A stretch of 39,066 nt of DNA, taken from contig UQBG01000020.1 in assembly GCA_900539185.1 (NCBI GenBank), forward strand, positions 1 through 39,066, in the 5' to 3' direction. Numbering within the stretch: the stretch's first letter is position 1; each line of letters starts with the position of its first letter. This stretch comes from an uncultured Clostridium sp. Its GTDB lineage: Bacteria; Bacillota; Clostridia; Lachnospirales; Lachnospiraceae. The notes under the pieces were generated by a model that was not told the DNA's origin, did no database searches, and worked only from the letters and a program-made list of their open reading frames with translations. The translations under genes were made by a program, and so were the position numbers. Positions 22,386 through 29,604 of the stretch are shown here, piece after piece.

Positions 22386-22708
22386 AAATCCGATGAAAGC
22401 ATCTCTATATCCCTTTTCGCATACACTATACGAATAATCGTAACCAGTAAATCGCCTTCATCGACGGTATAAAAAACAAGAAAATTATCAACCGGTATCC
22501 TGTACATCTTCATACTTTTCCACGGTTCCCAATCTACAATAAGATTTCGCAAAGGCATAAAGTCAAGAGAACGAACGGCCTTCCGAATTCTATTCACCTG
22601 ATCTTTTGCAGTATCAGGAACCAGTAATACAAATGCGATATACGAGTAAATCGCCTGAAGATCCTCTTTGGCCTTCGCAGAGTATACAATAGAATAAGTA
22701 CTACTCAT
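22370..22708 (-). CDS. RelE/ParE-family toxin
   Basis: The 112-residue protein has the RelE/ParE fold pattern: YSAKAKEDLQAIYSYIA at the start, a helical RIRKAVRSLDFMPLR, then strands ending KMYRIPVDNFLVFYTVDEGDLLVTIIRIVYAKRDIEML. RelE-type members cleave mRNA on the ribosome, ParE-type members poison gyrase; the two cannot be separated by eye. Its start overlaps the antitoxin stop by four bases. The 3' end lies in the terminator shared with cotJC. The location immediately beside the skin-like element could be chance. Confidence 0.9.
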   Translation of the reverse strand: MSSTYSIVYSAKAKEDLQAIYSYIAFVLLVPDTAKDQVNRIRKAVRSLDFMPLRNLIVDWEPWKSMKMYRIPVDNFLVFYTVDEGDLLVTIIRIVYAKRDIEMLSSDFKEKA

Positions 22709-23010
22709 ATACCAAACTCCCTTGCCAATTCAGCATCTATCTCATCTGCCGTATATGTTCTATCTTTTTGAACAGATTCTAGCCCCTTTTGCAATTCAAT
22801 ATCCAACTCAGGTCGACTCATACCGCCAATAGAGGTCGGCACTATTGCCGGAAGATGAAGGTCTAACGGCAGACCTCTCGTAAGAACAATCTGGCTGTAC
22901 AGCATCTGAATCGCACTCGATGGGGAAATACCAAGCTGTGCAAGAATGCTCTCCGCATTTTCTTTTAATCCTGTATCAATACGTGCATAAACTGCCGATG
23001 TATTTGCCAT
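22705..23010 (-). CDS. RelB/DinJ-family antitoxin
   Basis: The 101-residue protein starts with a ribbon-helix-helix region typical of RelB/DinJ (TSAVYARIDTGLKENAESIL, then LGISPSSAIQMLYSQIVLTRGLPLDL). The C-terminal part (QKDRTYTADEIDAELAREFG) would wrap the toxin. It represses its own promoter in known systems, and a paired octamer site on its promoter fits this. It is the first gene of the two-gene operon, with four-base overlap to the toxin. Confidence 0.92.
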   Translation of the reverse strand: MANTSAVYARIDTGLKENAESILAQLGISPSSAIQMLYSQIVLTRGLPLDLHLPAIVPTSIGGMSRPELDIELQKGLESVQKDRTYTADEIDAELAREFGI

Positions 23011-23033
23011 TTAAATCACACTCCTTTTCAAAT

Positions 23034-23075
23034 ATTATATTCCATCCAGATATCAAATGCAAGCATTTGCAAGCA
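23034..23075 (-). promoter_or_regulatory. Promoter and operator of the toxin-antitoxin operon
   Basis: On the minus strand -35 TTGCAT (23057-23062), 17-bp spacer, perfect -10 TATAAT (23034-23039). The octamer TGCTTGCA (minus strand) occurs twice, at 23058-23065 and 23068-23075, exactly 10 bp apart and covering the -35: a likely RelB-type autorepression site. Confidence 0.7.
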
Positions 23076-23090
23076 ATTAGCACTAATTAT

Positions 23091-23130
23091 AAAAAATCCA
23101 TAGCAGCTATCATTCTACTATGGATCTTTT
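23091..23130 (-). terminator. Intrinsic terminator of cysK
   Basis: Stem 23096-23103 with 23118-23125 (8 bp perfect), 14-nt loop, and on the minus strand a run of six Us. The plus-strand side also has a short T run. Confidence 0.8.
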
Positions 23131-23158
23131 ATCCTTTATAAATATGAAATTGTTTAAC

Positions 23159-24091
23159 TTACGCCTCTGCAAACATTGGAGTAGACAGATAACGATCTCC
23201 GGTATCCGGCAACAGTGCCACGATCGTCTTGCCCTTATTCTCCGGTCTCTTTGCCAGCTCGGTTGCCGCCCAAACAGCAGCACCGGAAGAAATACCTACC
23301 AGTATGCCTTCTTCTCTACCGATCGCACGACCTGTCTCAAATGCTGCGTCATTCTCAACCGGAATAATCTCATCATAGATACCGGTATCCAATGTATCCG
23401 GAACAAATCCGGCTCCAATACCCTGAATCTTATGTGGACCTGAATTACCGCCACTTAATACCGGTGAGCCTGCAGGCTCAACAGCTACAATCTTCACATT
23501 TGGATTCTGCTCCTTCAGGTACTTACCAACACCTGAGATTGTTCCACCTGTACCAACACCGGCTACAAAGATATCTACCTTGCCTTCTGTATCCTTCCAG
23601 ATCTCCGGTCCTGTAGTACGATAGTGTGTCAATGGATTTACTTCATTTACAAACTGTCCCGGAATAAAGCTATTCGGATATTCCTTCGCCAGTTCCTCTG
23701 CCTTCGCAATGGCACCCTTCATGCCCTTAGAACCATCTGTTAATACCAGCTCTGCACCATATGCCTTCATCAGATTCCGACGTTCTACGCTCATGGTCTC
23801 CGGCATCGTAATAATAATCCGAAGTCCTAATGATGCTGCTACAGAAGATAAACCAATACCGGTGTTACCACTGGTTGGTTCAATAATAACGGTATCCTTA
23901 TTTACCTTGCCCTTCTCGATCGCATCCTCAATGATAGACTTTGCAATTCTATCCTTTACACTGCCGGCCGGGTTAAAATACTCCAGCTTTGCAAGGATCG
24001 TAGCTTCCAGTCCTCTCTTTGCGTTGTAATTATTTAACTGAATGATTGGGGTTCCACCTACTAAATCTGTAATCTTCTGATATACTGCCAT
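23159..24091 (-). CDS. cysK: Cysteine synthase A (O-acetylserine sulfhydrylase)
   Basis: The 310-residue protein is a fold-type II PLP enzyme: NPAGSVKDRIAK carries the PLP lysine (Lys46), followed by EPTSGNTGIGLSSVAASLGL, FVAGVGTGGTISGVGKYLKE (phosphate-binding glycine loop), and VGISSGAAVWAATELA. It makes cysteine and acetate from O-acetylserine and sulfide in the cytosol. GGAG lies about 10 nt before the ATG. It is monocistronic with its own consensus promoter and terminator. The GC content begins to fall just upstream of its start, where the accessory toxin region starts. Confidence 0.96.
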   Translation of the reverse strand: MAVYQKITDLVGGTPIIQLNNYNAKRGLEATILAKLEYFNPAGSVKDRIAKSIIEDAIEKGKVNKDTVIIEPTSGNTGIGLSSVAASLGLRIIITMPETMSVERRNLMKAYGAELVLTDGSKGMKGAIAKAEELAKEYPNSFIPGQFVNEVNPLTHYRTTGPEIWKDTEGKVDIFVAGVGTGGTISGVGKYLKEQNPNVKIVAVEPAGSPVLSGGNSGPHKIQGIGAGFVPDTLDTGIYDEIIPVENDAAFETGRAIGREEGILVGISSGAAVWAATELAKRPENKGKTIVALLPDTGDRYLSTPMFAEA

Positions 24092-24146
24092 GTCTTATAC
24101 TCTCCTTTAATCTAATATTTACTCCCTAAGGTGTATCTTGAAATGA

Positions 24147-24175
24147 AGTATATCCTATTATTCCTAGTATGTCAA
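24147..24175 (-). promoter_or_regulatory. cysK promoter with repeat-containing spacer
   Basis: On the minus strand, perfect -35 TTGACA (24170-24175), 17-bp spacer, -10 TATACT (24147-24152). The spacer contains TAGGAAT and TAGGATA in tandem, which could be an operator (an Rrf2/CymR-type factor is a possibility only). The remaining gap to 24379 holds no gene that I can support. Confidence 0.7.
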
Positions 24176-24379
24176 TAGGTTTTAGGACTTATTTTTTCTT
24201 CGCACTACATTATACTCTTCTTTAGTTGTATATAAGCCTCATATACCCCCTGTTGCATGCCGTTGTAACATGGTCGATTTAGAGCGTCAAGAGAAATGTT
24301 ACGAAATTGTTACAAAACTACCAATTTGCATTTTCAAAATTTTCGTCATCCAACTCCCTAATATAAACAGATATCCATC

Positions 24380-24658
24380 TTACAGTATTAGTTTCTGCAT
24401 CCATTTCAATGAATATTCCTTTTTCAGACTCCCACACTTCCTCAAAATCATCATATACTGTTCTTGAGTTAGCCATTCATTTTCCAGTAACTCTTTTGCA
24501 TACATCATCCCTATTTCAGAAAAATCACTTGCAAGCTCGTCCGCGATAATGGTTCCTTTTAGTTTGACAATTTGTTCCTTTGCATTCATAGATATTTGCT
24601 TTACAATGTCTACGAATCTATCATAACATTGCACTATTTCTTCTATATTTTTTTCCAT
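24380..24658 (-). CDS. Small helical protein, putative immunity protein
   Basis: The 92-residue protein is predominantly helical and charged (MEKNIEEIVQCYDRFVDIV, then LASDFSEIGMMYAKELLE). I recognise no family. Its ATG overlaps by one base (TAATG) the stop of a short toxin-like tail (24658-24762), the arrangement of a cognate immunity gene directly after a toxin C-terminus. It is the last gene of the accessory cluster. The immunity role is inferred from position and size. Confidence 0.55.
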   Translation of the reverse strand: MEKNIEEIVQCYDRFVDIVKQISMNAKEQIVKLKGTIIADELASDFSEIGMMYAKELLENEWLTQEQYMMILRKCGSLKKEYSLKWMQKLIL

Positions 24659-24762
24659 TATTGTGCCCTCTCTCCATTTATATAATATCTTACAATACCA
24701 TTTTTTCCAGGTGAAACTTTATAATAATGGCATTTCCCCATGATGTCCACCACCTTATTCAT
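24658..24762 (-). pseudogene. Remnant C-terminal tail of a polymorphic toxin
   Basis: An open frame of 34 residues (MNKVVDIMGKCHYYKVSPGK and 14 more) ends in TAA overlapping the next start by one base. About 60 bp upstream another frame reads VQNYIDVMEAVGLAARKFEQ before a stop, suggesting a frameshifted, decayed coding sequence. The gap 24763-24865 holds only this debris. Toxin identity is unknown. Confidence 0.4.
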
Positions 24763-24865
24763 ATATGATTCTGATGATCTGTTCAAATTTTCTTGCCGCC
24801 AGTCCCACAGCTTCCATCACGTCTATGTAATTTTGAACCTTTTCGCTACCATTTACCTAACACAT

Positions 24866-25147
24866 TCATTTTGTCATATTGCAATAACTTAAAAAACACT
24901 TTTCCGCTTTATCCATCTCAATTAACAATGGATTCATATAATCACTAAACGCATCCAAATATGCTCTACACCCACCAACAATCATCATTTTTTTAATATC
25001 GTCATTATTGGTTAATATTTCCTCAGCCTTCACATATCTATCATATAAAGTTTTTAAAATAGATCTATCCGGATCATCCACCAAACGTTGCTCTAACAAT
25101 AGAATTATCTTTTCAATTTGTTTTTTTAATTCTAATATAGTGTCCAT
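24866..25147 (-). CDS. Small helical protein of unknown function in immunity cluster
   Basis: The 93-residue product is helical with an amphipathic, Leu/Ile-rich start (MDTILELKKQIEKIILLLEQ) and KAEEILTNNDDIKKMM in the middle. AAAGGAG precedes the ATG at about 8 nt. No family recognised. Neighbours are immunity-type genes on both sides, so an immunity role is possible, based on context only. Confidence 0.55.
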   Translation of the reverse strand: MDTILELKKQIEKIILLLEQRLVDDPDRSILKTLYDRYVKAEEILTNNDDIKKMMIVGGCRAYLDAFSDYMNPLLIEMDKAEKCFLSYCNMTK

Positions 25148-25209
25148 ATAAATGCTCCTTTTTGTTACTTGGCGTCCTTATGCGGAGACATAACTAAATA
25201 AATTTCCTT

Positions 25210-25644
25210 TTACCATACATTATTAAAAATATCTATCCCCTCTTCTTTCACGAAAAATGCCTCCAACGAATCAGCAATATAAATCATTTCATTAGCATCT
25301 AAATCACCAAATGAAACTATATACACTCCAAAGCCATTGGTACCATTTGCATAAAGCACTGCATTACTGCATTCATCATCACCTATTGCCAAAGAATCTG
25401 GTATATACTTTTGAATATTATATGCAGAATTCATTTCTATACATCCACTTGCCCCCCATATTCGTATATACTTTCCATTTTGGACCATTATCTCAAGTTC
25501 CGTTTTCTCTTTAATAATCTCTATAAATTCAAGAGGAACATCAATTTTTGAGTAATGAATTAATTCATCAATTTCAGTATCACTTGATTTTGCATCACCT
25601 ACAGCAATTTCAAATGACTTACTCATTTTACTTAATATACTCAT
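25210..25644 (-). CDS. SMI1/KNR4 (SUKH) family immunity protein
   Basis: The 144-residue protein matches the SUKH pattern: DELIHYSKIDVPLEFIEIIKE near the N-terminus, IRIWGASGCIEMNSAYNIQ, and IPDSLAIGDDECSNAVLY with a C-terminal IADSLEAFF. SUKH proteins are the most common immunity proteins of bacterial polymorphic toxins and bind nuclease-type toxins. Its ATG overlaps by one base the stop of a toxin-tail remnant (25644-25769). In the same frame after its stop, 14 further codons (ending MSPHKDAK, 25165-25209) remain open, possibly another toxin tail relic. Confidence 0.8.
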   Translation of the reverse strand: MSILSKMSKSFEIAVGDAKSSDTEIDELIHYSKIDVPLEFIEIIKEKTELEIMVQNGKYIRIWGASGCIEMNSAYNIQKYIPDSLAIGDDECSNAVLYANGTNGFGVYIVSFGDLDANEMIYIADSLEAFFVKEEGIDIFNNVW

Positions 25645-25769
25645 TAATATTTTATCCTTTCATACTTAACATCAAGTTTATCTAACATTCTATATTGTTG
25701 TTCCATTATGTCATTTATTACTGCATCCGAGAATCCTGCCTCCCTAAAATCAGAAACAATATTTCGGCG
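25644..25769 (-). pseudogene. Remnant C-terminus of a toxin, coupled to the SUKH gene
   Basis: A 41-codon frame (RNIVSDFREAGFSDAVINDI and 20 more residues) ends in TAA sharing its last base with the SUKH ATG. It has no start codon or ribosome-binding site and an in-frame stop at 25770-25772, so it is a fragment. The overlap is typical of toxin-immunity pairs. The family is not recognised. Confidence 0.5.
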
Positions 25770-25836
25770 TTATCAGATACGGATAGTTTCAGATTGCTGG
25801 TGATTATCCATGATTATCTTAGTTGTCTGTATTCAT

Positions 25837-26165
25837 GAGACCCCAGCGAATTGTTTGTAAGCTGTCTTTGAATCTCATAATTCATCTTACAGTAAAACTT
25901 AATTACGAGAAAATCTTAGAAAATGGCTCGATTTCTAAAGAAAAATGGGGTCTCGTAATATCTTTGAAAGTAAAATCAAAAGAATCTGATACCGTCTTTC
26001 TGGCAAAAATCTGTATGTGATTTACCGTCTTTCAAAGAAATATTCGAATCGAAATTACCTCTTTTTTGACCATTTTTATATCTGAAATACCACTTAAGGA
26101 GATTATTTTTACAGAAAAACGCATTGTCTTCACAGCACCAAGTACCATGAAAACAATGCTTTTTT
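25837..26165 (+). other. Highly structured non-coding stretch ending in a terminator-like hairpin
   Basis: Between the toxin remnant and the DUF6881 gene I see no coding sequence, but successive inverted repeats: 25837-25845 with 25946-25954 (9 bp), 25902-25910 with 25951-25959 (9 bp, competing with the first), 25961-25970 with 26029-26038 (10 bp), and 26121-26132 with 26148-26159 (12 bp, one mismatch) followed by T6 on the plus strand. This could be a structured RNA on the plus strand or the relic of an insertion element. Confidence 0.4.
26121..26165 (+). terminator. Terminator-like hairpin in the non-coding stretch
   Basis: A 12-bp stem with one mismatch (26121-26132 with 26148-26159) and six Ts. 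No plus-strand protein gene precedes it, so it would end a non-coding transcript or is a relic. Confidence 0.5.
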
Positions 26166-26207
26166 CATCTTTGATAAAAGAATATTTAGTTATGATTTCG
26201 GATGTAC

Positions 26208-26495
26208 TTAAATACCATCTATACTGACAGCCTTATGCCATATCGACTCAAAGTATTCTTTATCAATTTCACAGGCTTCAAATTGTACATCTAAATTAAT
26301 ATCCTCCAATGAAGGGATTTCAGTTTTTGACAAAAATGTGCCATTTACACTTTTGTTTTCACAAGCATATCCTAATTCATTATTTTTGTAAACTTCAACC
26401 TTTCTAACTTCATTCCGCATACTATCCAACTCTGAATATAAAAGAATTGGCTCATCTTCAAAATCATGTATCCACTGTACCTTTATATATGTCAT
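26208..26495 (-). CDS. DUF6881-type protein, probable immunity to the HYD1 toxin
   Basis: From ATG 26495 (MTYIKVQWIHDFEDEPILLY) the product is 95 residues. The pattern (IKVQWIHDF, PILLYSELDSMRNEVRKVEV, NELGYACE) is what I recall for DUF6881 proteins found beside Firmicute toxins. GGAGG lies 9 nt upstream inside the last codons of the HYD1-like gene, and one base separates the two genes (the in-frame GTG at 26504 is a less likely start). The tight coupling supports a toxin-immunity pair. Immunity is inferred. Confidence 0.7.
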   Translation of the reverse strand: MTYIKVQWIHDFEDEPILLYSELDSMRNEVRKVEVYKNNELGYACENKSVNGTFLSKTEIPSLEDINLDVQFEACEIDKEYFESIWHKAVSIDGI

Positions 26496-26496
26496 T

Positions 26497-26874
26497 TTAA
26501 TCACCCTCCTTTCCGTAAGAAACTATTATATCCATTAAATCTAAAGTTTCTTGATTTAAAATGACAAATACATTGTCTCTTCCATATACTACATCCAAAT
26601 CTGTAACATCTATCTCTACATAATAAGCATATTTTACTTCTTGAAATGGATTGTGGATAAAACTTCTCGATAATTGGGCTGGTGATTTGGTACCAGGTAC
26701 AATATCAGATAAATACTGCCCCTCCCCATAAAAACAATCATTAGGATTGTTAGCTTTAAGTGAAGGATTTAATTTCTTCGACTCAACAATTCCATTCATA
26801 CCTTTCTCATTGGTATAATGGTATAAAGTATTAGAAGGACTACCACTCTGGTATGCTAAACACATAGGAATCAA
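26497..26874 (-). pseudogene. Orphan HYD1-signature ADP-ribosyltransferase-like toxin domain
   Basis: The frame (TTG at 26874 at the earliest; first in-frame ATG at 26865) encodes about 125 residues with the HYD1 signature features: TLYHYTNEKGMNGIVESKK (HYT motif), NPNDCFYGEGQYLSDI (GxGxY-like), SFIHNPFQEVKYAYYVEIDV, and a C-terminal Glu region. HYD1 domains are ADP-ribosyltransferase-type toxin tips of RHS and other polymorphic toxins. It lacks delivery domains and a convincing ribosome-binding site, and an in-frame TAG lies at 26887-26889, so it is an orphan toxin tip, probably cut off when the IS110 element inserted or when toxin tips were exchanged. Confidence 0.75.
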
Positions 26875-26885
26875 AGCAGTCTTTT

Positions 26886-27132
26886 TCTATCTATTGCTTT
26901 TCTTTTATTCCTATTTCACAATTATCCTGTAATAGATAGAGGTGTGCGTCACCACTCTTGAAGCACTTGTGACTTCGTTCATTGAGACTGCTCCCTCTGC
27001 TTTGCAGGATTTTGCGTATTAGCTGGATGTTGACAGCATTTGTGCTGTACTTCGTATATCTAACCAGATTGTAACCCGCATTGAAGTGAGGATTCTATCT
27101 ACTTACAATTCACATTAGAAAGGATTTCAATT
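26886..27132 (+). ncRNA. Structured IS110 leader, candidate bridge RNA
   Basis: About 250 bp of non-coding sequence precedes the IS110 transposase. It contains inverted repeats 26886-26895 with 26931-26940 (10 bp), GTCAC/GTGAC (26948-26952 with 26969-26973), and the hairpin ACAGCA-TTTG-TGCTGT (27033-27048). IS110-group elements express a bridge RNA from the non-coding end upstream of the transposase, with loops specifying target and donor. The location fits; the two guide loops have not been identified by eye. Confidence 0.45.
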
Positions 27133-28311
27133 ATGTACATCGTAGGCATTGATATTGGCAAAAATCATCATGAAGCATCCATTGTTTCACCTGAAGGCAA
27201 ACAAATCGGCCGTTCTCTTCGCTTTGCAACTACACACAAAGGTGCAGATTCTCTTATGAGCTTTATCTTCAAAAACATCGGTAATTCCCCTTGTGTATTT
27301 GGCATGGAAGCTACAGGTCATTACTGGTATCCCATTTATTCATTTCTAAAAGTAAAAGGATATACCATCTATGTAATCAATCCTATCCAGTCTGATTCTT
27401 TAAGAAAAATGTATATACGACAAACCAAAAACGATTCAATTGACTCTTTTTTAATTGCAGAAGTGATACGTTTCGGTCAGTTTGGGACTACTTCCATGGC
27501 TGATGAAAACATCCTTGCCATGCGTCAGTTATGTCGTTATCGTGATTCTGTCATTTCTTCCAGAACTGAAATTAAGCTCCGAATCGGCACAATTATGGAA
27601 CAAATCTTCCCAGAGTACGAAAAACAGTTTTCTTCTCTTTGGGTGAGCACATCCATGGGCATTCTGGAAAAGTATCTCACCCCTGAGAATATTGAGAATG
27701 CACCAATAGATGAGCTCTTTGAAATCATAAAAGATAAGAGCCACAACCGACTTACCAGAGCTAAAGCCATTTCCATCAAAGAAGCTGCAGCTGATACCTT
27801 TGGTATTAAGATAGCACAGGATGCTTTCTCTTTCCAGTTAAAACAGCTCATTGACAGAATGAATTTTTTTGATAAGCAGATTGAAGCTCTTGACTGCCAG
27901 ATTCTTGAGTACTACGAGAAGTTTGATTGTTATCTTCATACCATTCCCGGAATAGGCATGATTGCTGCTGCAACCATTCTTGCTGAAATCGGTGATATAA
28001 ACAGATTTAAGAGTTCATCTGCCTTAGTTGCCTTTGCAGGTATTGATCCAACTGTACGACAATCCGGTGAATTTAGCAGCACTCATAATCACATGTCCAA
28101 ACGGGGTTCACCTTACTTACGGCATGCAATTTTTCTCGCTGCAACTACCTGTTCTTTCCATAACAGTCCGTTGAATGCATATTACAAAAAGAAACGTGAC
28201 CAAGGTAAACATCACTTAACTGCCACAGGAGCTGTAGCAAGAAAGCTTACCACCGTAATTTATGCCGTGTTACGGGATAGTAAACCTTATGAACCTAAGA
28301 AGTTCTGTTAA
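27133..28311 (+). CDS. IS110-family transposase (DEDD recombinase)
   Basis: The 392-residue protein has an N-terminal RuvC-like DEDD domain: Asp7 in IVGIDIGKNHHEAS, Glu59 in FGMEATGHYWYP, and Asp101/Asp104 in TKNDSIDSFLIA. The C-terminal Tnp_20 domain has IPGIGMIAAATILAEIGDI, LVAFAGIDPTVRQSGEFSS with the putative nucleophile Ser311, and SKRGSPYLRHAIFLAA. AAAGGA lies about 8 nt before the ATG. Long non-coding sequence upstream and only about 25 bp downstream fit the IS110 rather than the IS1111 group. It appears complete and thus possibly active. Confidence 0.95.
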   Translation: MYIVGIDIGKNHHEASIVSPEGKQIGRSLRFATTHKGADSLMSFIFKNIGNSPCVFGMEATGHYWYPIYSFLKVKGYTIYVINPIQSDSLRKMYIRQTKNDSIDSFLIAEVIRFGQFGTTSMADENILAMRQLCRYRDSVISSRTEIKLRIGTIMEQIFPEYEKQFSSLWVSTSMGILEKYLTPENIENAPIDELFEIIKDKSHNRLTRAKAISIKEAAADTFGIKIAQDAFSFQLKQLIDRMNFFDKQIEALDCQILEYYEKFDCYLHTIPGIGMIAAATILAEIGDINRFKSSSALVAFAGIDPTVRQSGEFSSTHNHMSKRGSPYLRHAIFLAATTCSFHNSPLNAYYKKKRDQGKHHLTATGAVARKLTTVIYAVLRDSKPYEPKKFC

Positions 28312-28334
28312 ATGTCTGGTAGTGAGATTAGGAT

Positions 28335-28706
28335 TTAAGCCTGCCCGTGGGGAGGCTTAGTTGTAATGCAATCTTTTACAAAATCTTCATAAGATGAATA
28401 TAATTGAAAGATTGCCATATTCTTTGATTCTAGTGCTCTTTCTGAACTCCAATAAATAATTGAAATTCCATTATTCTGATAATATAGACATAAATAATCA
28501 TCATCTAAAATAGCAAACGGAATGACATCATAATCAAATAAATTTTCCTGTTCTTTATATACTTCTAACATTTCGTCCATCGGAATAACTACAAAGTTTT
28601 CCGTTACACCATCAATTAATATATCCAGTGTCCTTTGGGTTGCAATGATTGATTTTATTTCTTTAGGAATAATTCTATTCAGAGCTATTTCAATTGCATA
28701 TTTCAT
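28335..28706 (-). CDS. Probable immunity protein of the RHS toxin (SUKH-like)
   Basis: Start ATG 28706 (MKYAIEIALNRIIPKEI): GGAGG lies 8 nt upstream within the last codons of the RHS gene, and only one base separates the RHS stop from it. The alternative ATG at 28721 is part of that ribosome-binding site. The 123-residue protein has the strand/helix pattern FVVIPMDEMLEVYKEQ, IPFAILDDDYLCLYYQ, and IFQLYSSYEDFVKDC, similar in style to SMI1/KNR4 immunity proteins, but I am unsure of the family. The last residues (KPPHGQA) may be encoded by the IS110 end, which would mean a slightly altered C-terminus. Position makes it the cognate immunity gene. Confidence 0.65.
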   Translation of the reverse strand: MKYAIEIALNRIIPKEIKSIIATQRTLDILIDGVTENFVVIPMDEMLEVYKEQENLFDYDVIPFAILDDDYLCLYYQNNGISIIYWSSERALESKNMAIFQLYSSYEDFVKDCITTKPPHGQA

Positions 28707-28707
28707 T

Positions 28708-29604
28708 TCAATTACCTCCAACCAACGGAAATTGGCTCATTCTAATGGTCTTCTTACCTTGCGTATTTAATGGAATAAACACTCTGTGTGTACCAGTTGG
28801 TGTATCACTCGTACTAATATTAAAAGGGTACTCTTTCTTGTATATCATTACATTTTGATCTTTATTATAAATTACTTCATCCGGCTTCATAATAGTATCT
28901 TCACACAATTTTCCAACATTAACATCCTTTCCATATTGAGTTTTTTTAGGTGTAGATACAGTATCAGGATCATACATGTGTTTTCGTGAATGAATTGAAA
29001 TGTAATCCGAAGCATCCAATCCCCCATTTTCTTTAAAAAACTCTGTATTTTCTATTGACTTTCCATAGCTGGTCTTATCCGCAAAGAACTGCAAATTACA
29101 TTCCAGTAGTGGTTCTTTCTTTGCTTTCTTACCCCATTTACTTCCAACACTGTCTCCCACCACTTTCTTCAATTCTTTTGAAGATGATAGCAGGTTCTTT
29201 CCACTTGTTGCTGCCGTAAATGCGTTTATTCCAAATGACACCAGATTCTTAGCTGTATCTTCTGAGAATAACTTGCCATTTATCATATTCTTGACTATCG
29301 CTTTGGCATTGTTAACGCCTCCGATTGCCGCCTGTGTAAATGTTGCCGCATTACTTACCACCTTGCATACTGTACTTACTATTTTAGCTGCTGTGGTTAT
29401 TTTCGCTGCTGTCATTATTCCCGAAGCAATATTTCCTATCATCGGTAATGCCGACATCATCGACAGCACTGCCATTCCATACTCACCGTCGTGTGCATAC
29501 CATATGGCATTGGCTATATCAAATGCCTCTCCGATTACAGGTATCAGTCCCAAACCATTTAATATGGCATGTCCTAAATTCTTCCAGTTGAGTCTGTCAA
29601 GTGG
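28708..29604 (-). other. Variable toxin tip of the RHS protein
   Basis: After DPFGL come about 298 residues: a hydrophobic pretoxin segment (GLGLIPVIGEAFDIANAIWY, then SMMSALPMIGNIASGIMTAA) like the PT-TG type, a linker, the motif LECNLQFFADK (about 29075-29105), and a tip of about 120 residues with HSRKHMYD, a conserved-looking GTHRVFIPL and no recognised family. NLQFFA recurs, from memory, at toxin junctions in Firmicutes. A His/Lys/Arg-rich small domain is compatible with an RNase, which is a guess. Confidence 0.6.

Larger units (their letters stand above)
26886..28348 (+). mobile_element. IS110-family insertion sequence (approximate ends)
   Basis: The element consists of a non-coding left part and one transposase gene and lies between the RHS immunity gene and the HYD1 orphan. 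IS110 elements have no long terminal inverted repeats or target duplications, so the ends cannot be fixed by eye; the inverted repeat at 26886-26940 and the hairpin AAGCCT/AGGCTT at 28338-28359 are the nearest plausible end structures. Confidence 0.6.

Noticed and set aside
24265..24313. GTAACA and GTTAC repeats upstream of cysK
   Set aside because: Short, unevenly spaced and far from the cysK promoter; not enough to support an operator or hairpin.
25823..26020. 65-codon plus-strand frame in the structured non-coding stretch
   Set aside because: No ribosome-binding site, no recognisable sequence, and it lies across inverted repeats; better described as non-coding.
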